The notes beneath the pieces are model-generated. The model saw only the letters and a list, made by a program, of their open reading frames with translations. It was not told the DNA's origin and made no database searches. The position numbers and the translations under genes are program-made. A DNA stretch of 64,000 nucleotides from JACMLD01 sp039916305 (lineage in GTDB: Bacteria; Bacteroidota; Bacteroidia; Chitinophagales; Chitinophagaceae): assembly GCA_039916305.1 (NCBI GenBank), contig JBDSLR010000025.1:1-64000 (forward strand). Direction: 5' to 3'. Shown here in pieces: positions 44,250-52,872 of this stretch (position 1 is its first letter; the number at the start of each line of letters is the position of its first letter).

Positions 44250-44816
44250 ATGAAAAACAGCTCCGCATTGCTGCTCATACTATTATTTAGTACCTGCTCA
44301 ATAGCGCAGGGCGTTTTCAGCAATCAGACAAACTATACCCTTGAAAAAGTGGTACAGGATTATCCCAGCCAGTTCAAAAATATCAGGGGCGAATTGATTT
44401 CTTCCGGTGCTGGTGCAGAGGCGTACAAATCAACCATTGCTATACCCGGCGCTCTTACAACTACTATTACACAATCTGCCGCCAATCAAAAACAAGTACT
44501 CAGCTGGGAGTCGGTACTTTACAAAGGCAGTGATTTTAAGGCCGCCAGCAGCCGATTTGAGCAGCTTTTTAACCAGATAAAGAATACGATCATAAAGCCC
44601 AGGGGAGAAAGAGCTGTAATTGTCAATGGCATGTATGCCAGTCCTTCGGCAGAAATGGCTGTGAGTACTATACAATTTGATATGCTGCCCCCCACCGTGC
44701 TCCTGCAAAAAATGAATATCGATTTAACCATGCAAAACAGCGGAAGCCAATGGACCATCAGCCTGCGTGTGTATGATAAAGAACCGAAAGAGGGGCAGAT
44801 AGTGCGGGGTAAATAG
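44250..44816 (+). CDS. Exported hypothetical protein next to the signalling module
   Basis: A 188-residue exported protein (signal peptide NSSALLLILLFSTCSIAQG) that I do not recognise. Its mature part is an alpha/beta mixture (FKNIRGELISSGAGAEAYKS, LSWESVLYKGSDFKAASSRF, LLQKMNIDLTMQNSGSQWTI), with repeated short strands. It is 101 bases upstream of the OMP_b-brl_3 receptor on the same strand, separated from it by the TTAAC promoter, so it has its own transcript. The region before its start has one TTAACATGGTTT block like that of the receptor promoter, but the spacing to a -7-like sequence differs. Confidence 0.7.
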   Translation: MKNSSALLLILLFSTCSIAQGVFSNQTNYTLEKVVQDYPSQFKNIRGELISSGAGAEAYKSTIAIPGALTTTITQSAANQKQVLSWESVLYKGSDFKAASSRFEQLFNQIKNTIIKPRGERAVIVNGMYASPSAEMAVSTIQFDMLPPTVLLQKMNIDLTMQNSGSQWTISLRVYDKEPKEGQIVRGK

Positions 44817-44833
44817 AACGCAGTTTACATTTA

Positions 44834-44899
44834 TTAACCTTACTTAACATTAAAGCAACCCCGGTTAACCTGGTTTACTAAGCCGGCAGAATAGTTTCG
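44834..44899 (+). promoter_or_regulatory. TTAAC-box promoter of the TonB receptor gene
   Basis: TTAAC boxes at 44834, 44844 and 44865, spaced 10 and 21 bases, all on one face of the helix; the first two sit in a 25-base block ending ATTAAAGCAA (44834-44858), the third starts TTAACCTGGTTT. A -7 element TAGTTTCG lies at 44892-44899, 33 bases after the block. The same arrangement, identical in 24 of 25 block positions and in both spacings, precedes the GLPGLI gene. OmpR/PhoB-type regulators bind direct repeats with this period, so the response regulator at 51719 is the leading candidate. Confidence 0.75.
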
Positions 44900-44916
44900 T
44901 AGCTGAAAAAAAGGCT

Positions 44917-47754
44917 ATGAAAATACAGCTGCTTATAATAACACTTATCTCTTCACTGCTAACCGTTCACGCACAAAAGCAAGGCAGTATTAAAGGCTCC
45001 ATAATAGATACCGTTTCTGGTGAGCCCCTGGGCGGGGCCACAGTAACCATACTATTGGCAAAAGATTCTTCGCTGGTAAGTTTTTCAAGAACTGGCAGCA
45101 ATGGTCTTTTCAGCATTCATAATATAGACAACGGCGCTTACCGCCTGCTGGTTACCCATATTGGTTATATCAACCTCAGCAGAGTCTTTATTATCAGCAG
45201 TGCAGTAACCAGTTTTGATTTTGGAGTGCTCATTATTACCAATAGAACCACACTGTTGCAGGAAGTAACTGTTACCCAGGAAAAGCCACCCGTTGTTATA
45301 AGAAATGATACAATTGAATACAATGCCGGTTCATTTAAAACCAGGCCCAATGCAGTGGTGGAAGATTTACTGAAAAAACTACCCGGTATACAGGTAGATA
45401 AAGATGGAAAAATTAAGTGGAATGGAGAAGAAGTAAAAAAAATACTGGTAGACGGCAAAGAGTTTTTTGGCAATGATCCAAAAATGGCCAGCAAGAATTT
45501 GCCTGCTGATGCTATTGAAAAAGTGCAGGTATTTGATCGTAAATCTGAGCAGTCAAGGTTTACGGGTTTTGATGATGGCAATAGCGAAAAAACCATTAAT
45601 CTAAGTATAAAGCCGGATAAGAAAAATGGTGTTTTTGGCAAAGCAACCGCTGGTGCCGGCGACAAGGGTTTATACCAGGGCAATTTTAACTTGAATAATT
45701 TCAGCAAAGACAGGCAGGTTTCGGCCATCGGTATGCTGAATAATACCAATAAACAAGGGTTTTCTTTTATAGATATACTGAATTTTACTGGCGGCTTGCC
45801 CGGTACCGGTGCCCGCGGCGGGGGTGGTATCCAGCTGGATATGAACAGTACCGGCTTGCCCATACAGGGCAACAGTAACAGCCCGGGTGTTACAAGTACA
45901 AAAGCCGGCGGACTTAACTATAATAATAGCTGGAATAAAAAGCTGGACCTGATGAGCAGTTATTTTTACAACGGCTTGCAAACAGATAAGACGGAAAAAG
46001 CATACCAGCAATGGCTGTTGCCCGGCAATAATTTTAATACCAGCAAAGAAAATAACTCAAACAACAGCACAACAAACCACCGTATAAATATTACCGGCGA
46101 TTATAAAATTGATTCCCTAAACTCCATCCGGCTAGCCTCTTCGCTTAACCAGCAACAGTCCCAATATAATATAAACAGCCAATATGCATCCTTAACAGCA
46201 ACCGGTAATTTGCTAAATGACGGGTATGCCAGTTCCTTTATAAAAGGCAGGGGTTATGGGTGGAACAACAGTGCGCTGTTCCGGCACCGGTTTGCTAAAA
46301 AGGGAAGAACATTTTCAGCCAATCTTTCATTGAATATAAATAACAATAAAAGTAACGGTGGCCTGCAATCGCAGAACAATTATTACCGGCCAAACGGCAG
46401 CCTGCAGCAGAGTGACACCATTAACCAGGTAAATAACCAGGCCAGCAACAGCCAAACCTACGGAGCGGTGCTCTCCTATACAGAGCCCTTGTCAAAAAAA
46501 TCATTGCTTGAATTTAATTATAATATCAACGCCACACACAGCGGGTCTGACAGAGCTACTTTCGATTTTGATAAGCTGAGGGGAAAATATGCCGTGTTAA
46601 ATGATGCCCTGTCTAATAGTTTCTTAAGTAAATACATGTACAACCGGCCCGGTATCAATTGGCGTCTTCAGCAAAAGAAATACAATGTTACAATAGGAAC
46701 TGCCATGCAGTATGCGTCACTGGAAAGTGAATTTCATATCATGGCCAAAGACAGCACTATAGAACGTTCTTTCCTCAATTTTTTGCCAAATGCCAACCTG
46801 CAATACAGCATTAACCAGTATAAAAATATCCGGGTCTTCTATAATGCATTTACCCGTCAGCCGGCTGTGACGCAATTGCAACCCCTCACTGACAATACAG
46901 ATCCGTTAAATATTAAAATGGGTAACCCGGATCTAAAGCAGGAATATTACCAGCGCCTGCAGGGAGAGTATATCTCGTTTGACCCTTACCGGCATACCAG
47001 TTTTTTTGCGGGTCTAAGTGCAAGCCTGATTGCCAATAAAATTGTAAATGCCGATCAGCTGGGAGCCCAGGGACAGCGGGTTACTCAACCTGTAAATGTG
47101 AACGGTGCTTATGCTGTAAACCTCAACAGTTCATGGGGCTTCCCGGTTAAGAAAATAAAAAGTAAACTAAACCTCAACAGTGCTATTACCAAAAGTCGCA
47201 ACATTGGTTTTGTAAATAACGTAAAAAATAATATCCATGCCTGGAATGCATCGCAGGAGCTGGTTTGGAATTACAATTACAAAGAATTGCTTGATCTGAG
47301 CGCGGGTGCAGAAGTGATATACAATGATGTGCGGTATTCATTACAAAACCAGCAGAACCTGCAATACTGGAACCAGCATTATACAGCTGAAATAAATATA
47401 TACCTGCCAAAAGGTTTTAGCTTTTCCAGTGATATAGACTATACCACGCGTAGCGGACTTACACAGGGGTATAACCTCAACGCTGTTTTATGGAACGCAG
47501 GCGTTGCCAAACAGGTTTTTAATAATAAGAAAGGCGAGCTCCGCTTGCAGGTATATGATATACTGAACCAAAACATTGGTATCAGCCGCAACAGTAGCCA
47601 GAATTATATTGAAGACCTTTCTTACAATGTATTGAAACGTTTCTGGCAACTAAGCTTTACTTATAATATCAGCCGTTTTGCGGGTAAGAATATTGCCGCG
47701 CCTGGAAGTAAAGGAAGTAATATCCAGGTAATACAGCAGGGCAGAAACCGGTAA
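44917..47754 (+). CDS. TonB-dependent receptor-like outer-membrane protein (OMP_b-brl_3)
   Basis: A 945-residue outer-membrane protein with a signal peptide (LLIITLISSLLTVHAQK). It opens with a CarboxypepD_reg-like domain (IKGSIIDTVSGEPLGGATVT), then a plug-like part (LQEVTVTQEKPPVVIRNDTI, VVEDLLKKLPGIQVDKDGKI, VDGKEFFGNDPKMASKNLPA) and a large OMP_b-brl_3 barrel to the C-terminus. It lacks STN and a classic TonB box, so transport by TonB is plausible but not shown. Receptors of this type often pair with GLPGLI proteins and an HK/RR pair, all present here. Its promoter carries the phased TTAAC boxes. Confidence 0.88.
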   Translation: MKIQLLIITLISSLLTVHAQKQGSIKGSIIDTVSGEPLGGATVTILLAKDSSLVSFSRTGSNGLFSIHNIDNGAYRLLVTHIGYINLSRVFIISSAVTSFDFGVLIITNRTTLLQEVTVTQEKPPVVIRNDTIEYNAGSFKTRPNAVVEDLLKKLPGIQVDKDGKIKWNGEEVKKILVDGKEFFGNDPKMASKNLPADAIEKVQVFDRKSEQSRFTGFDDGNSEKTINLSIKPDKKNGVFGKATAGAGDKGLYQGNFNLNNFSKDRQVSAIGMLNNTNKQGFSFIDILNFTGGLPGTGARGGGGIQLDMNSTGLPIQGNSNSPGVTSTKAGGLNYNNSWNKKLDLMSSYFYNGLQTDKTEKAYQQWLLPGNNFNTSKENNSNNSTTNHRINITGDYKIDSLNSIRLASSLNQQQSQYNINSQYASLTATGNLLNDGYASSFIKGRGYGWNNSALFRHRFAKKGRTFSANLSLNINNNKSNGGLQSQNNYYRPNGSLQQSDTINQVNNQASNSQTYGAVLSYTEPLSKKSLLEFNYNINATHSGSDRATFDFDKLRGKYAVLNDALSNSFLSKYMYNRPGINWRLQQKKYNVTIGTAMQYASLESEFHIMAKDSTIERSFLNFLPNANLQYSINQYKNIRVFYNAFTRQPAVTQLQPLTDNTDPLNIKMGNPDLKQEYYQRLQGEYISFDPYRHTSFFAGLSASLIANKIVNADQLGAQGQRVTQPVNVNGAYAVNLNSSWGFPVKKIKSKLNLNSAITKSRNIGFVNNVKNNIHAWNASQELVWNYNYKELLDLSAGAEVIYNDVRYSLQNQQNLQYWNQHYTAEINIYLPKGFSFSSDIDYTTRSGLTQGYNLNAVLWNAGVAKQVFNNKKGELRLQVYDILNQNIGISRNSSQNYIEDLSYNVLKRFWQLSFTYNISRFAGKNIAAPGSKGSNIQVIQQGRNR

Positions 47755-47795
47755 CATCGAAAAAGAAAAGAGAAATAGTATGAAAAAGAGATCTA

Positions 47796-49202
47796 TTATA
47801 TCCAAACAAGTTTTACAAATTCCGGATCACCGGCAACAACCGCAACAGTACGATCCCTGGTGCCAAAATCGGTTTTTTTAAATGTACAGGTGCCTTTTTC
47901 CCTGACTATAGCAATGGGAAATTCTCCTGTACCAAACCGGTTATCATATTTACAATTTTTAAAAATTACATCTAAAATATTCCCGGGTTCTAATCTTGTA
48001 AATTCACTGCTTATCAGTTGCCCGCCGGTAAAAGGGCCATCCACTAAAAATTCATTTTTTAAAAAAGTTGCTGAAAAGGGCTCGCCGTATTGCGTTACAG
48101 GCCTGATGCCCATGATCATCTCTTTGTTAGGACCTTCTTCAACCGCAGTAAATATCCATTTTACTTTCTCAAAAAGAAAGTGGTTTAGCCGGAATAGTCT
48201 TGGATCCTGCCCTTCTCTGCGAAAGATACTTCTTTTTATAAACCCCGTGGCCTGGTACAGATTGAATCCTTTTTTGGTTTCCAGTTGGTCGCCCTGGATA
48301 TAAAGAACATGTCCTTTTGCAGCAATATCTATGTAGTCAGTTTTTACGTTGTTTATTATCCATTTACTGCCTGCAAAGCTTTCATGTGCAGGTTGCTGTC
48401 TTACATCAGCACTCGTTTCCTCACACTCAAGGCGGTAAATATCAGCGTTGGAAATATTTATATCTTTAGCCAGGCCGGAGAAAGATATCGTTGCACGTTT
48501 AGGATGAACCCTGTTAAAGGCTTTTATATTATCAATGGATACTGTACTGATATTTGGGTAAAAGTATCCGCGTGCACACCAAATATCATCTGCGTAACCT
48601 CCATTTCTGCTGTGAATATTAGTTATTGAAACCGCTTCAAAACCAATGTAAATCCTTTTTTCTATACCGTCAATACCAGGTGGAATATTGTAGTATGTGC
48701 CAGAAAATCCGATCATGCAGGAATGTTCAGCATTTCCACCTGCGCTGTAAATTGCAGCCAACCCCTGTTGCTGCATATTGCAATCAAGCGTTACATTACT
48801 GATGTCAATTTTCCCCCGTAGCATTGTTGCATACCAGTAAATTTGATTGCAATCACCTTCGTATTTTTTCCACCTGTTATTTGCCGGGTTATTAATGATT
48901 ATCAACTCCCCGGCGGTAGGGTCTGCTGGTATAAAGAACAAGCCGTAGTTATCATCTGGTCTTCCTTCAACCACAGAACCGATGGCCCCATCAGGTCTTT
49001 TAATGAATACCAGTTCCTTATTTCCATCACCCTTTATTGTGATGCCTTCAGCAGGCACTTTAATTTTATTCCTGTAACCCGGTTTGGTTAAATGTATGCC
49101 GGCGGCCAATTGCAGGCTTTTATCCCCGGTGCATGCCTGGGATATGGCATCAGCAAGCGCAGTTTGGCTGGCTGACGGGTTGAGTATTATGGTGCCGCTC
49201 AT
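47796..49202 (-). CDS. Right-handed beta-helix (pectate lyase-like) protein without signal peptide
   Basis: A 468-residue protein with the pectate-lyase-like fold: repeated short strands and turns such as GITIKGDGNKELVFIKRPDG, KIDISNVTLDCNMQQQGLAA, ITNIHSRNGGYADDIW, ISTVSIDNIKAFNRVHPK and ISNADIYRLECEE. The N-terminus MSGTIILNPSASQTALADAI has no signal peptide, which is unusual for a polysaccharide lyase or epimerase. No catalytic motif can be assigned. It runs convergently with the receptor gene (41 bases between the ends), so it is probably separate from the signalling module. Confidence 0.65.
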   Translation of the reverse strand: MSGTIILNPSASQTALADAISQACTGDKSLQLAAGIHLTKPGYRNKIKVPAEGITIKGDGNKELVFIKRPDGAIGSVVEGRPDDNYGLFFIPADPTAGELIIINNPANNRWKKYEGDCNQIYWYATMLRGKIDISNVTLDCNMQQQGLAAIYSAGGNAEHSCMIGFSGTYYNIPPGIDGIEKRIYIGFEAVSITNIHSRNGGYADDIWCARGYFYPNISTVSIDNIKAFNRVHPKRATISFSGLAKDINISNADIYRLECEETSADVRQQPAHESFAGSKWIINNVKTDYIDIAAKGHVLYIQGDQLETKKGFNLYQATGFIKRSIFRREGQDPRLFRLNHFLFEKVKWIFTAVEEGPNKEMIMGIRPVTQYGEPFSATFLKNEFLVDGPFTGGQLISSEFTRLEPGNILDVIFKNCKYDNRFGTGEFPIAIVREKGTCTFKKTDFGTRDRTVAVVAGDPEFVKLVWI

Positions 49203-49345
49203 AAATAAATCTTTTTGTTCGATAATTTATAAGCAACAAGTTATTCTTCTCCGCAAATAGTTACAATACCATTTTAGTAGTAGTAATGCTGCAGGGTGCA
49301 TGATTGCAGCGTTTTTAAATATGAAACGTTTAATGCTGTAGCTTC

Positions 49346-50086
49346 CTAATTCTGCCTTGTAATAATTCTTATTTGTGGTCCGCTACCCGTGCTGGGACCA
49401 GAAGCCTCGTCCAGCATTTTCTGAAATTCCGGGCGGGTTACTTTTTTGGCGCCGGACGGAATTTTTACCAACTGCTTGCCGGTGGTTGTCTCAATATTTA
49501 AAGGACTAAACACTATCCAGCCATCAGCAATATCCAACTGCAGAATTATTCCCGGCAGTCCGCCAAATTGTTCTGGTCCGCTTGGGCTGGCAATTTCTTC
49601 GGTATACCAGGCTACAATATTATCGCCCTGCCTGTTTTTTGTAGTTGCTTTTTTACAATGATAACCTTTGATCAACATGGTATCATCGCCCAGTTTCCAG
49701 GATAACTTTCTCAGGGTATCTTCAATAATATATTTTTTTGGACCCAGTTCGCGCAGCTCCACTGTTTTTTCTGCCGCATAGTTTTTATAGGTTTCATTGC
49801 TGCCACTGTTCATGCGTATATTGATCCGGCCGCCTTCCTGCCCTGCCTGGTCGCGGATATCTTCTTCATCGGGCACCGACGAGAAAATAGATTCGTCCCC
49901 GGAAAAAATCAATTGCTGTTTGCCCGTACTGAATTCCGGTATCATGGCTTTCATGTTTTCGTTTTCTGGAGGCAGTCGCTTGTGCATATTTGTTTTTCGC
50001 TCGTATATTATCTTGCCTTCTTTAGACTGCGCCACGGCCAGCTGAAAGCAACAACCGGCTATAATGACAACGAGTATTTTTTTCAT
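49346..50086 (-). CDS. GLPGLI-family exported protein
   Basis: A 246-residue exported protein of the Bacteroidota GLPGLI family, function unknown. The signal peptide (MKKILVVIIAGCCFQLAVAQ) comes directly at the ATG at 50086; the open frame upstream of it is not used. The name-giving motif appears as FGGLPGIILQLDI near the C-terminus; other family parts are EGKIIYERKTNMHKR, DTLRKLSWKLGDDTMLIKGY followed by HCKKATTK and IVAWYTEEIASPSGPEQFGG. It is divergent to the HK/RR operon and its promoter shares the TTAAC layout of the TonB receptor, so it belongs to the same regulon. Confidence 0.88.
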   Translation of the reverse strand: MKKILVVIIAGCCFQLAVAQSKEGKIIYERKTNMHKRLPPENENMKAMIPEFSTGKQQLIFSGDESIFSSVPDEEDIRDQAGQEGGRINIRMNSGSNETYKNYAAEKTVELRELGPKKYIIEDTLRKLSWKLGDDTMLIKGYHCKKATTKNRQGDNIVAWYTEEIASPSGPEQFGGLPGIILQLDIADGWIVFSPLNIETTTGKQLVKIPSGAKKVTRPEFQKMLDEASGPSTGSGPQIRIITRQN

Positions 50087-50101
50087 GATTGTTTGTTTTT
50101 T

Positions 50102-50167
50102 CAAAACTATTGATCGCTGCCGGCAAACCAGGTTAATAGGGCTTGCTTTAATGTTAATTAAGGTTAA
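50102..50167 (-). promoter_or_regulatory. TTAAC-box promoter of the GLPGLI gene
   Basis: On the minus strand the block from 50167 to 50143 matches the receptor promoter in 24 of 25 bases (TTAAC, CTTAA, TTAAC, ATTAAAGCAA). After six variable bases comes TTAACCTGGTTT, 15 bases further a -7 element TAGTTTTG (50109 down to 50102). Block-to--7 distance is 33 bases, the same as in the receptor promoter. The HK/RR operon reads away from this region on the other strand, so the boxes could also act on it. Confidence 0.75.
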
Positions 50168-50196
50168 TGCTGCAGGGTACTGGATAAAGAAATAAA

Positions 50197-50204
50197 TACA
50201 TTTG
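50197..50204 (+). promoter_or_regulatory. -7 promoter element of the HK/RR operon
   Basis: TACATTTG, a match to TAnnTTTG, ends 33 bases before the ATG at 50238. A TTG start at 50202 would lie inside this element, which supports the ATG at 50238 as the start of the histidine kinase. Confidence 0.55.
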
Positions 50205-50237
50205 CAACAGCGGGTGCAAGAACAGCCCGCAAAAGGC

Positions 50238-51722
50238 ATGACAAATAAACTGCGGGTACCGCTTTTTTTTATGGTAATCACTATAATGGTGATCAGCGTT
50301 TTCCAGGTGTACTGGCTGCGCAAAAATTACCTGGAAGAAAAGCACCTGTTCAGTGTGCGCACCAACATACTTTTCCGGGAAACTATTATGCGCTTGCAGG
50401 CATCTAAACTCCATCTTGATTCCAATATCAATATTCGCATCCAGGATAAAGAAGGCATTATTAATATGACGAATATATTGCAGGAGAAAATCCGTGATTC
50501 CGCAGGCGATAAAAAAAGTATCAGCAGGGCCATGATTATTACAGTGAATCAGCCAAACCGGCTCCCTTCTCATGATACCAATATGCAGTTCCGGTTACGC
50601 AGCACACAGCCCGGCGGGCAGGTGTTTGATTTTTTACGAGGCGTAGATTCACTGCATGATTCTATAACACTGCAGGAAATAAACGACCGTTACCAGCTGG
50701 CACTTGCCAAACAACGCATTCAATTGCCGTTCCGGGTACAAATTTCAGATACATTAACGGCGGCGCAGCCATTACCGGATCTAGAGGGCAATAAGGTGAC
50801 CGTAGGTTTTGTAAAACCGCGCACTTATCAACTTGATTTTAATAACAGCAATTGGTATTTGCTGAAGCAGATGTGGCAACCTATTTTAATTTCTTTGCTG
50901 CTGGTAGGCGTAACCATTGCATCGTTTCTATTATTGTACCGTAATTTAATCAGGCAGCAAAAGCTCACACAGCAAAAAAATGATTTCATCAGTAATATAA
51001 CCCATGAATTAAAAACACCCATTGCAACCGTAAGCGTTGCCATTGAAGCGCTGAAAAATTTTAATGCCCTGCATGATCCAAAGCGCACGCGGGAATACCT
51101 GGATATATCGGGCAATGAATTGCAAAGGCTGGGTTTACTGGTAGACAAGGTGTTGAAATTGTCATTGTATGAAAACAAAGAAATTTCCCTGCAGAAGGAA
51201 AATTTTGACCTGGCGGCACTGGCAGCGGAAGTTGCTGCCTCTATGAAACTGCAATTTGATAAGCAGCATGCCATTGTAACAGTAACAACTGCCGGCGATC
51301 AATTCGTAATAGAAGCAGACCGTTTGCATATGACCAGCGTGATCTATAACCTGCTTGATAATGCGCTTAAGTACAGCAAAGAGACTCCTGTAATTGCTAT
51401 TCATATTGCAGATTGTAGCAAATTTGTATCGCTGTCGGTAACGGACAACGGCATTGGTATTGCGGCCGAGTACAACCGTAAAATATTTGAGCAGTTTTTC
51501 CGCGTACCAGACGGGAACCGGCATAATACAAAGGGATACGGTTTGGGTCTTAGTTATGTACATCACATTGTGCAGCGCCACCAGGGTTTTATAGAGGTAA
51601 AGGGTAAACCGGGTGAGGGCAGCACTTTTACAGTTCATCTTCCTTTTAAAGAAGCATTGGTAATTGATTATGGTAATGGAAGAAAAGTCAGGAAAATGGT
51701 ATTTAAAATTGGTGAATCATGA
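50238..51722 (+). CDS. Sensor histidine kinase
   Basis: A 494-residue membrane sensor kinase. Two membrane segments (about 8-24, VPLFFMVITIMVISVFQ, and about 212-235, WQPILISLLLVGVTIASFLL) enclose a periplasmic sensor of some 185 residues without a known fold. The HisKA helix reads FISNITHELKTPIATVSVAI with the phosphorylated His256; ATP-binding motifs are the N box NLLDNALKYSK, the G1 box VTDNGIGIA, the F box EQFFRVPD and the G2 box GYGLGLSYV. The response regulator gene overlaps its end by four bases. The likely stimulus is a state of the outer membrane or periplasm, as its apparent targets are the TonB receptor and GLPGLI genes. Confidence 0.93.
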   Translation: MTNKLRVPLFFMVITIMVISVFQVYWLRKNYLEEKHLFSVRTNILFRETIMRLQASKLHLDSNINIRIQDKEGIINMTNILQEKIRDSAGDKKSISRAMIITVNQPNRLPSHDTNMQFRLRSTQPGGQVFDFLRGVDSLHDSITLQEINDRYQLALAKQRIQLPFRVQISDTLTAAQPLPDLEGNKVTVGFVKPRTYQLDFNNSNWYLLKQMWQPILISLLLVGVTIASFLLLYRNLIRQQKLTQQKNDFISNITHELKTPIATVSVAIEALKNFNALHDPKRTREYLDISGNELQRLGLLVDKVLKLSLYENKEISLQKENFDLAALAAEVAASMKLQFDKQHAIVTVTTAGDQFVIEADRLHMTSVIYNLLDNALKYSKETPVIAIHIADCSKFVSLSVTDNGIGIAAEYNRKIFEQFFRVPDGNRHNTKGYGLGLSYVHHIVQRHQGFIEVKGKPGEGSTFTVHLPFKEALVIDYGNGRKVRKMVFKIGES

Positions 51723-52405
51723 GTATCCGGATTTTATATGCAGAGGATGAAGTGTTTCTCGGTAAAATAGTAAAAGAGAGCCTGCAGAGCCGGGGTTTTG
51801 CTGTACACATGGAAACCGATGGTGCAAAAGTGTTTGATCTATTCAAAGAATTACAACCTGATGTATGTGTGCTGGATATTATGCTGCCCAATAAAGACGG
51901 TTTTGAAATTGCGGAGGCAATACGAACTGTTAATACACAGGTGCCCATATTATTTCTTACTGCCAAAAACCAAACCGCCGATGTGGTAAAAGGATTTACG
52001 CTTGGGGCAAACGATTATATACGCAAGCCTTTTAGTATGGAGGAACTGATTGTGCGCATTGAAAATGTGTTGCGGAAAAAGGAAGGAAGACCGTTCAGCA
52101 TTTCCGCAGATGCGTTGCAAATGGGTAAATACCGGTTTTATACCAACCGGCAATTGCTGGTACGCGATAAGGAAGAGAAGAAACTATCTTATCGTGAAGC
52201 AGAACTGTTAAAAATTTTGTATGAAAACCGTGATGGAATCATCGACCGGAAAAATATCCTGAACCTGCTCTGGGGTAATGATTCTTTTTTTAACAGCCGT
52301 AACCTGGACGTTTACATTAATAAGATAAGAAGTTACCTGAAAGAAGATGAAGACCTGGAAATTTTAACTATAAAAGGCATCGGCTACCGCTTTGTTATCA
52401 GCTGA
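51719..52405 (+). CDS. Response regulator, OmpR/PhoB type
   Basis: A 228-residue transcription factor. The receiver domain has the acidic pair in YAEDEV, phosphorylatable Asp53 in VLDIMLP, Thr in LFLTAKN and Lys in IRKPFSM. The C-terminal winged helix is of the OmpR/PhoB type (YREAELLKILYENRDGIIDR, RNLDVYINKIRSYLKEDEDL, IKGIGYRFVIS). Such proteins bind direct repeats about 10-11 bases apart; the TTAAC boxes before the receptor and GLPGLI genes have just this spacing. The gene is translationally coupled to the kinase. Confidence 0.93.
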   Translation: MSIRILYAEDEVFLGKIVKESLQSRGFAVHMETDGAKVFDLFKELQPDVCVLDIMLPNKDGFEIAEAIRTVNTQVPILFLTAKNQTADVVKGFTLGANDYIRKPFSMEELIVRIENVLRKKEGRPFSISADALQMGKYRFYTNRQLLVRDKEEKKLSYREAELLKILYENRDGIIDRKNILNLLWGNDSFFNSRNLDVYINKIRSYLKEDEDLEILTIKGIGYRFVIS

Positions 52406-52467
52406 ATGACTATATTATACTTTACTTCACTTGTCGCACCGTCGGGATTGCACTAATAAGTTAAAAA

Positions 52468-52492
52468 AACCCCGGAGCATATTTCCGGGGTT
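52468..52492. terminator. Bidirectional terminator between convergent genes
   Basis: AACCCCGGA, seven bases, TCCGGGGTT. On the minus strand it is followed by a T-run (complement of the A-run at 52463-52467) and ends the small membrane protein gene; on the plus strand it lies 63 bases after the response regulator stop, followed by GATATTTT. Confidence 0.8.
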
Positions 52493-52498
52493 GATATT

Positions 52499-52780
52499 TT
52501 ATACTGTTCTTATTTCTGTATTAGTGGTTTTCTTACTGCTGAAGTATTGCCAGCACCACATGAGCGTAAAACTGGGAATAAAATCCATACCAGGCAGAAT
52601 TTCTTCTGTAAAATTAAACAAAGCACCTTTTACGCTGCCAAACATGGTATAGAATACAATCGCTGAAACAGGTGCAAATACAATGTCCCCCAGTTCACCC
52701 AAACCAGGAACGGCATAAGTGGCATAGCCCAAAACATCCATGATGATGCAGAGTACCAGAGAAGGTTGTTTTTTGGTCAT
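52499..52780 (-). CDS. Small conserved integral membrane protein
   Basis: A 93-residue inner-membrane protein with two hydrophobic segments: LVLCIIMDVLGYATYAVPGL followed by ELGDIVFAPVSAIVFYTMFG, and FIPSFTLMWCWQYF. The pattern DVLGYATYAVPGLGELGDIV is typical for a small Bacteroidota protein family of unknown function, in my recollection. It is complete and immediately followed by a terminator. It is convergent to the response regulator and transcribed alone. Confidence 0.7.
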   Translation of the reverse strand: MTKKQPSLVLCIIMDVLGYATYAVPGLGELGDIVFAPVSAIVFYTMFGSVKGALFNFTEEILPGMDFIPSFTLMWCWQYFSSKKTTNTEIRTV

Positions 52781-52872
52781 TTTCTTATTAAAATTTACAG
52801 GTAGTTAATCAAATCACGCACCAATTTTCTTGGCTGTAATAATGACGTAAAACTGCCTCGCTGCGTTGTATG

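Noticed and set aside
49346..50323. Longer start for the GLPGLI gene (50323)
   Set aside because: The extra 79 residues would cover the shared promoter with its TTAAC boxes and -7 element, and the signal peptide begins at the ATG at 50086.
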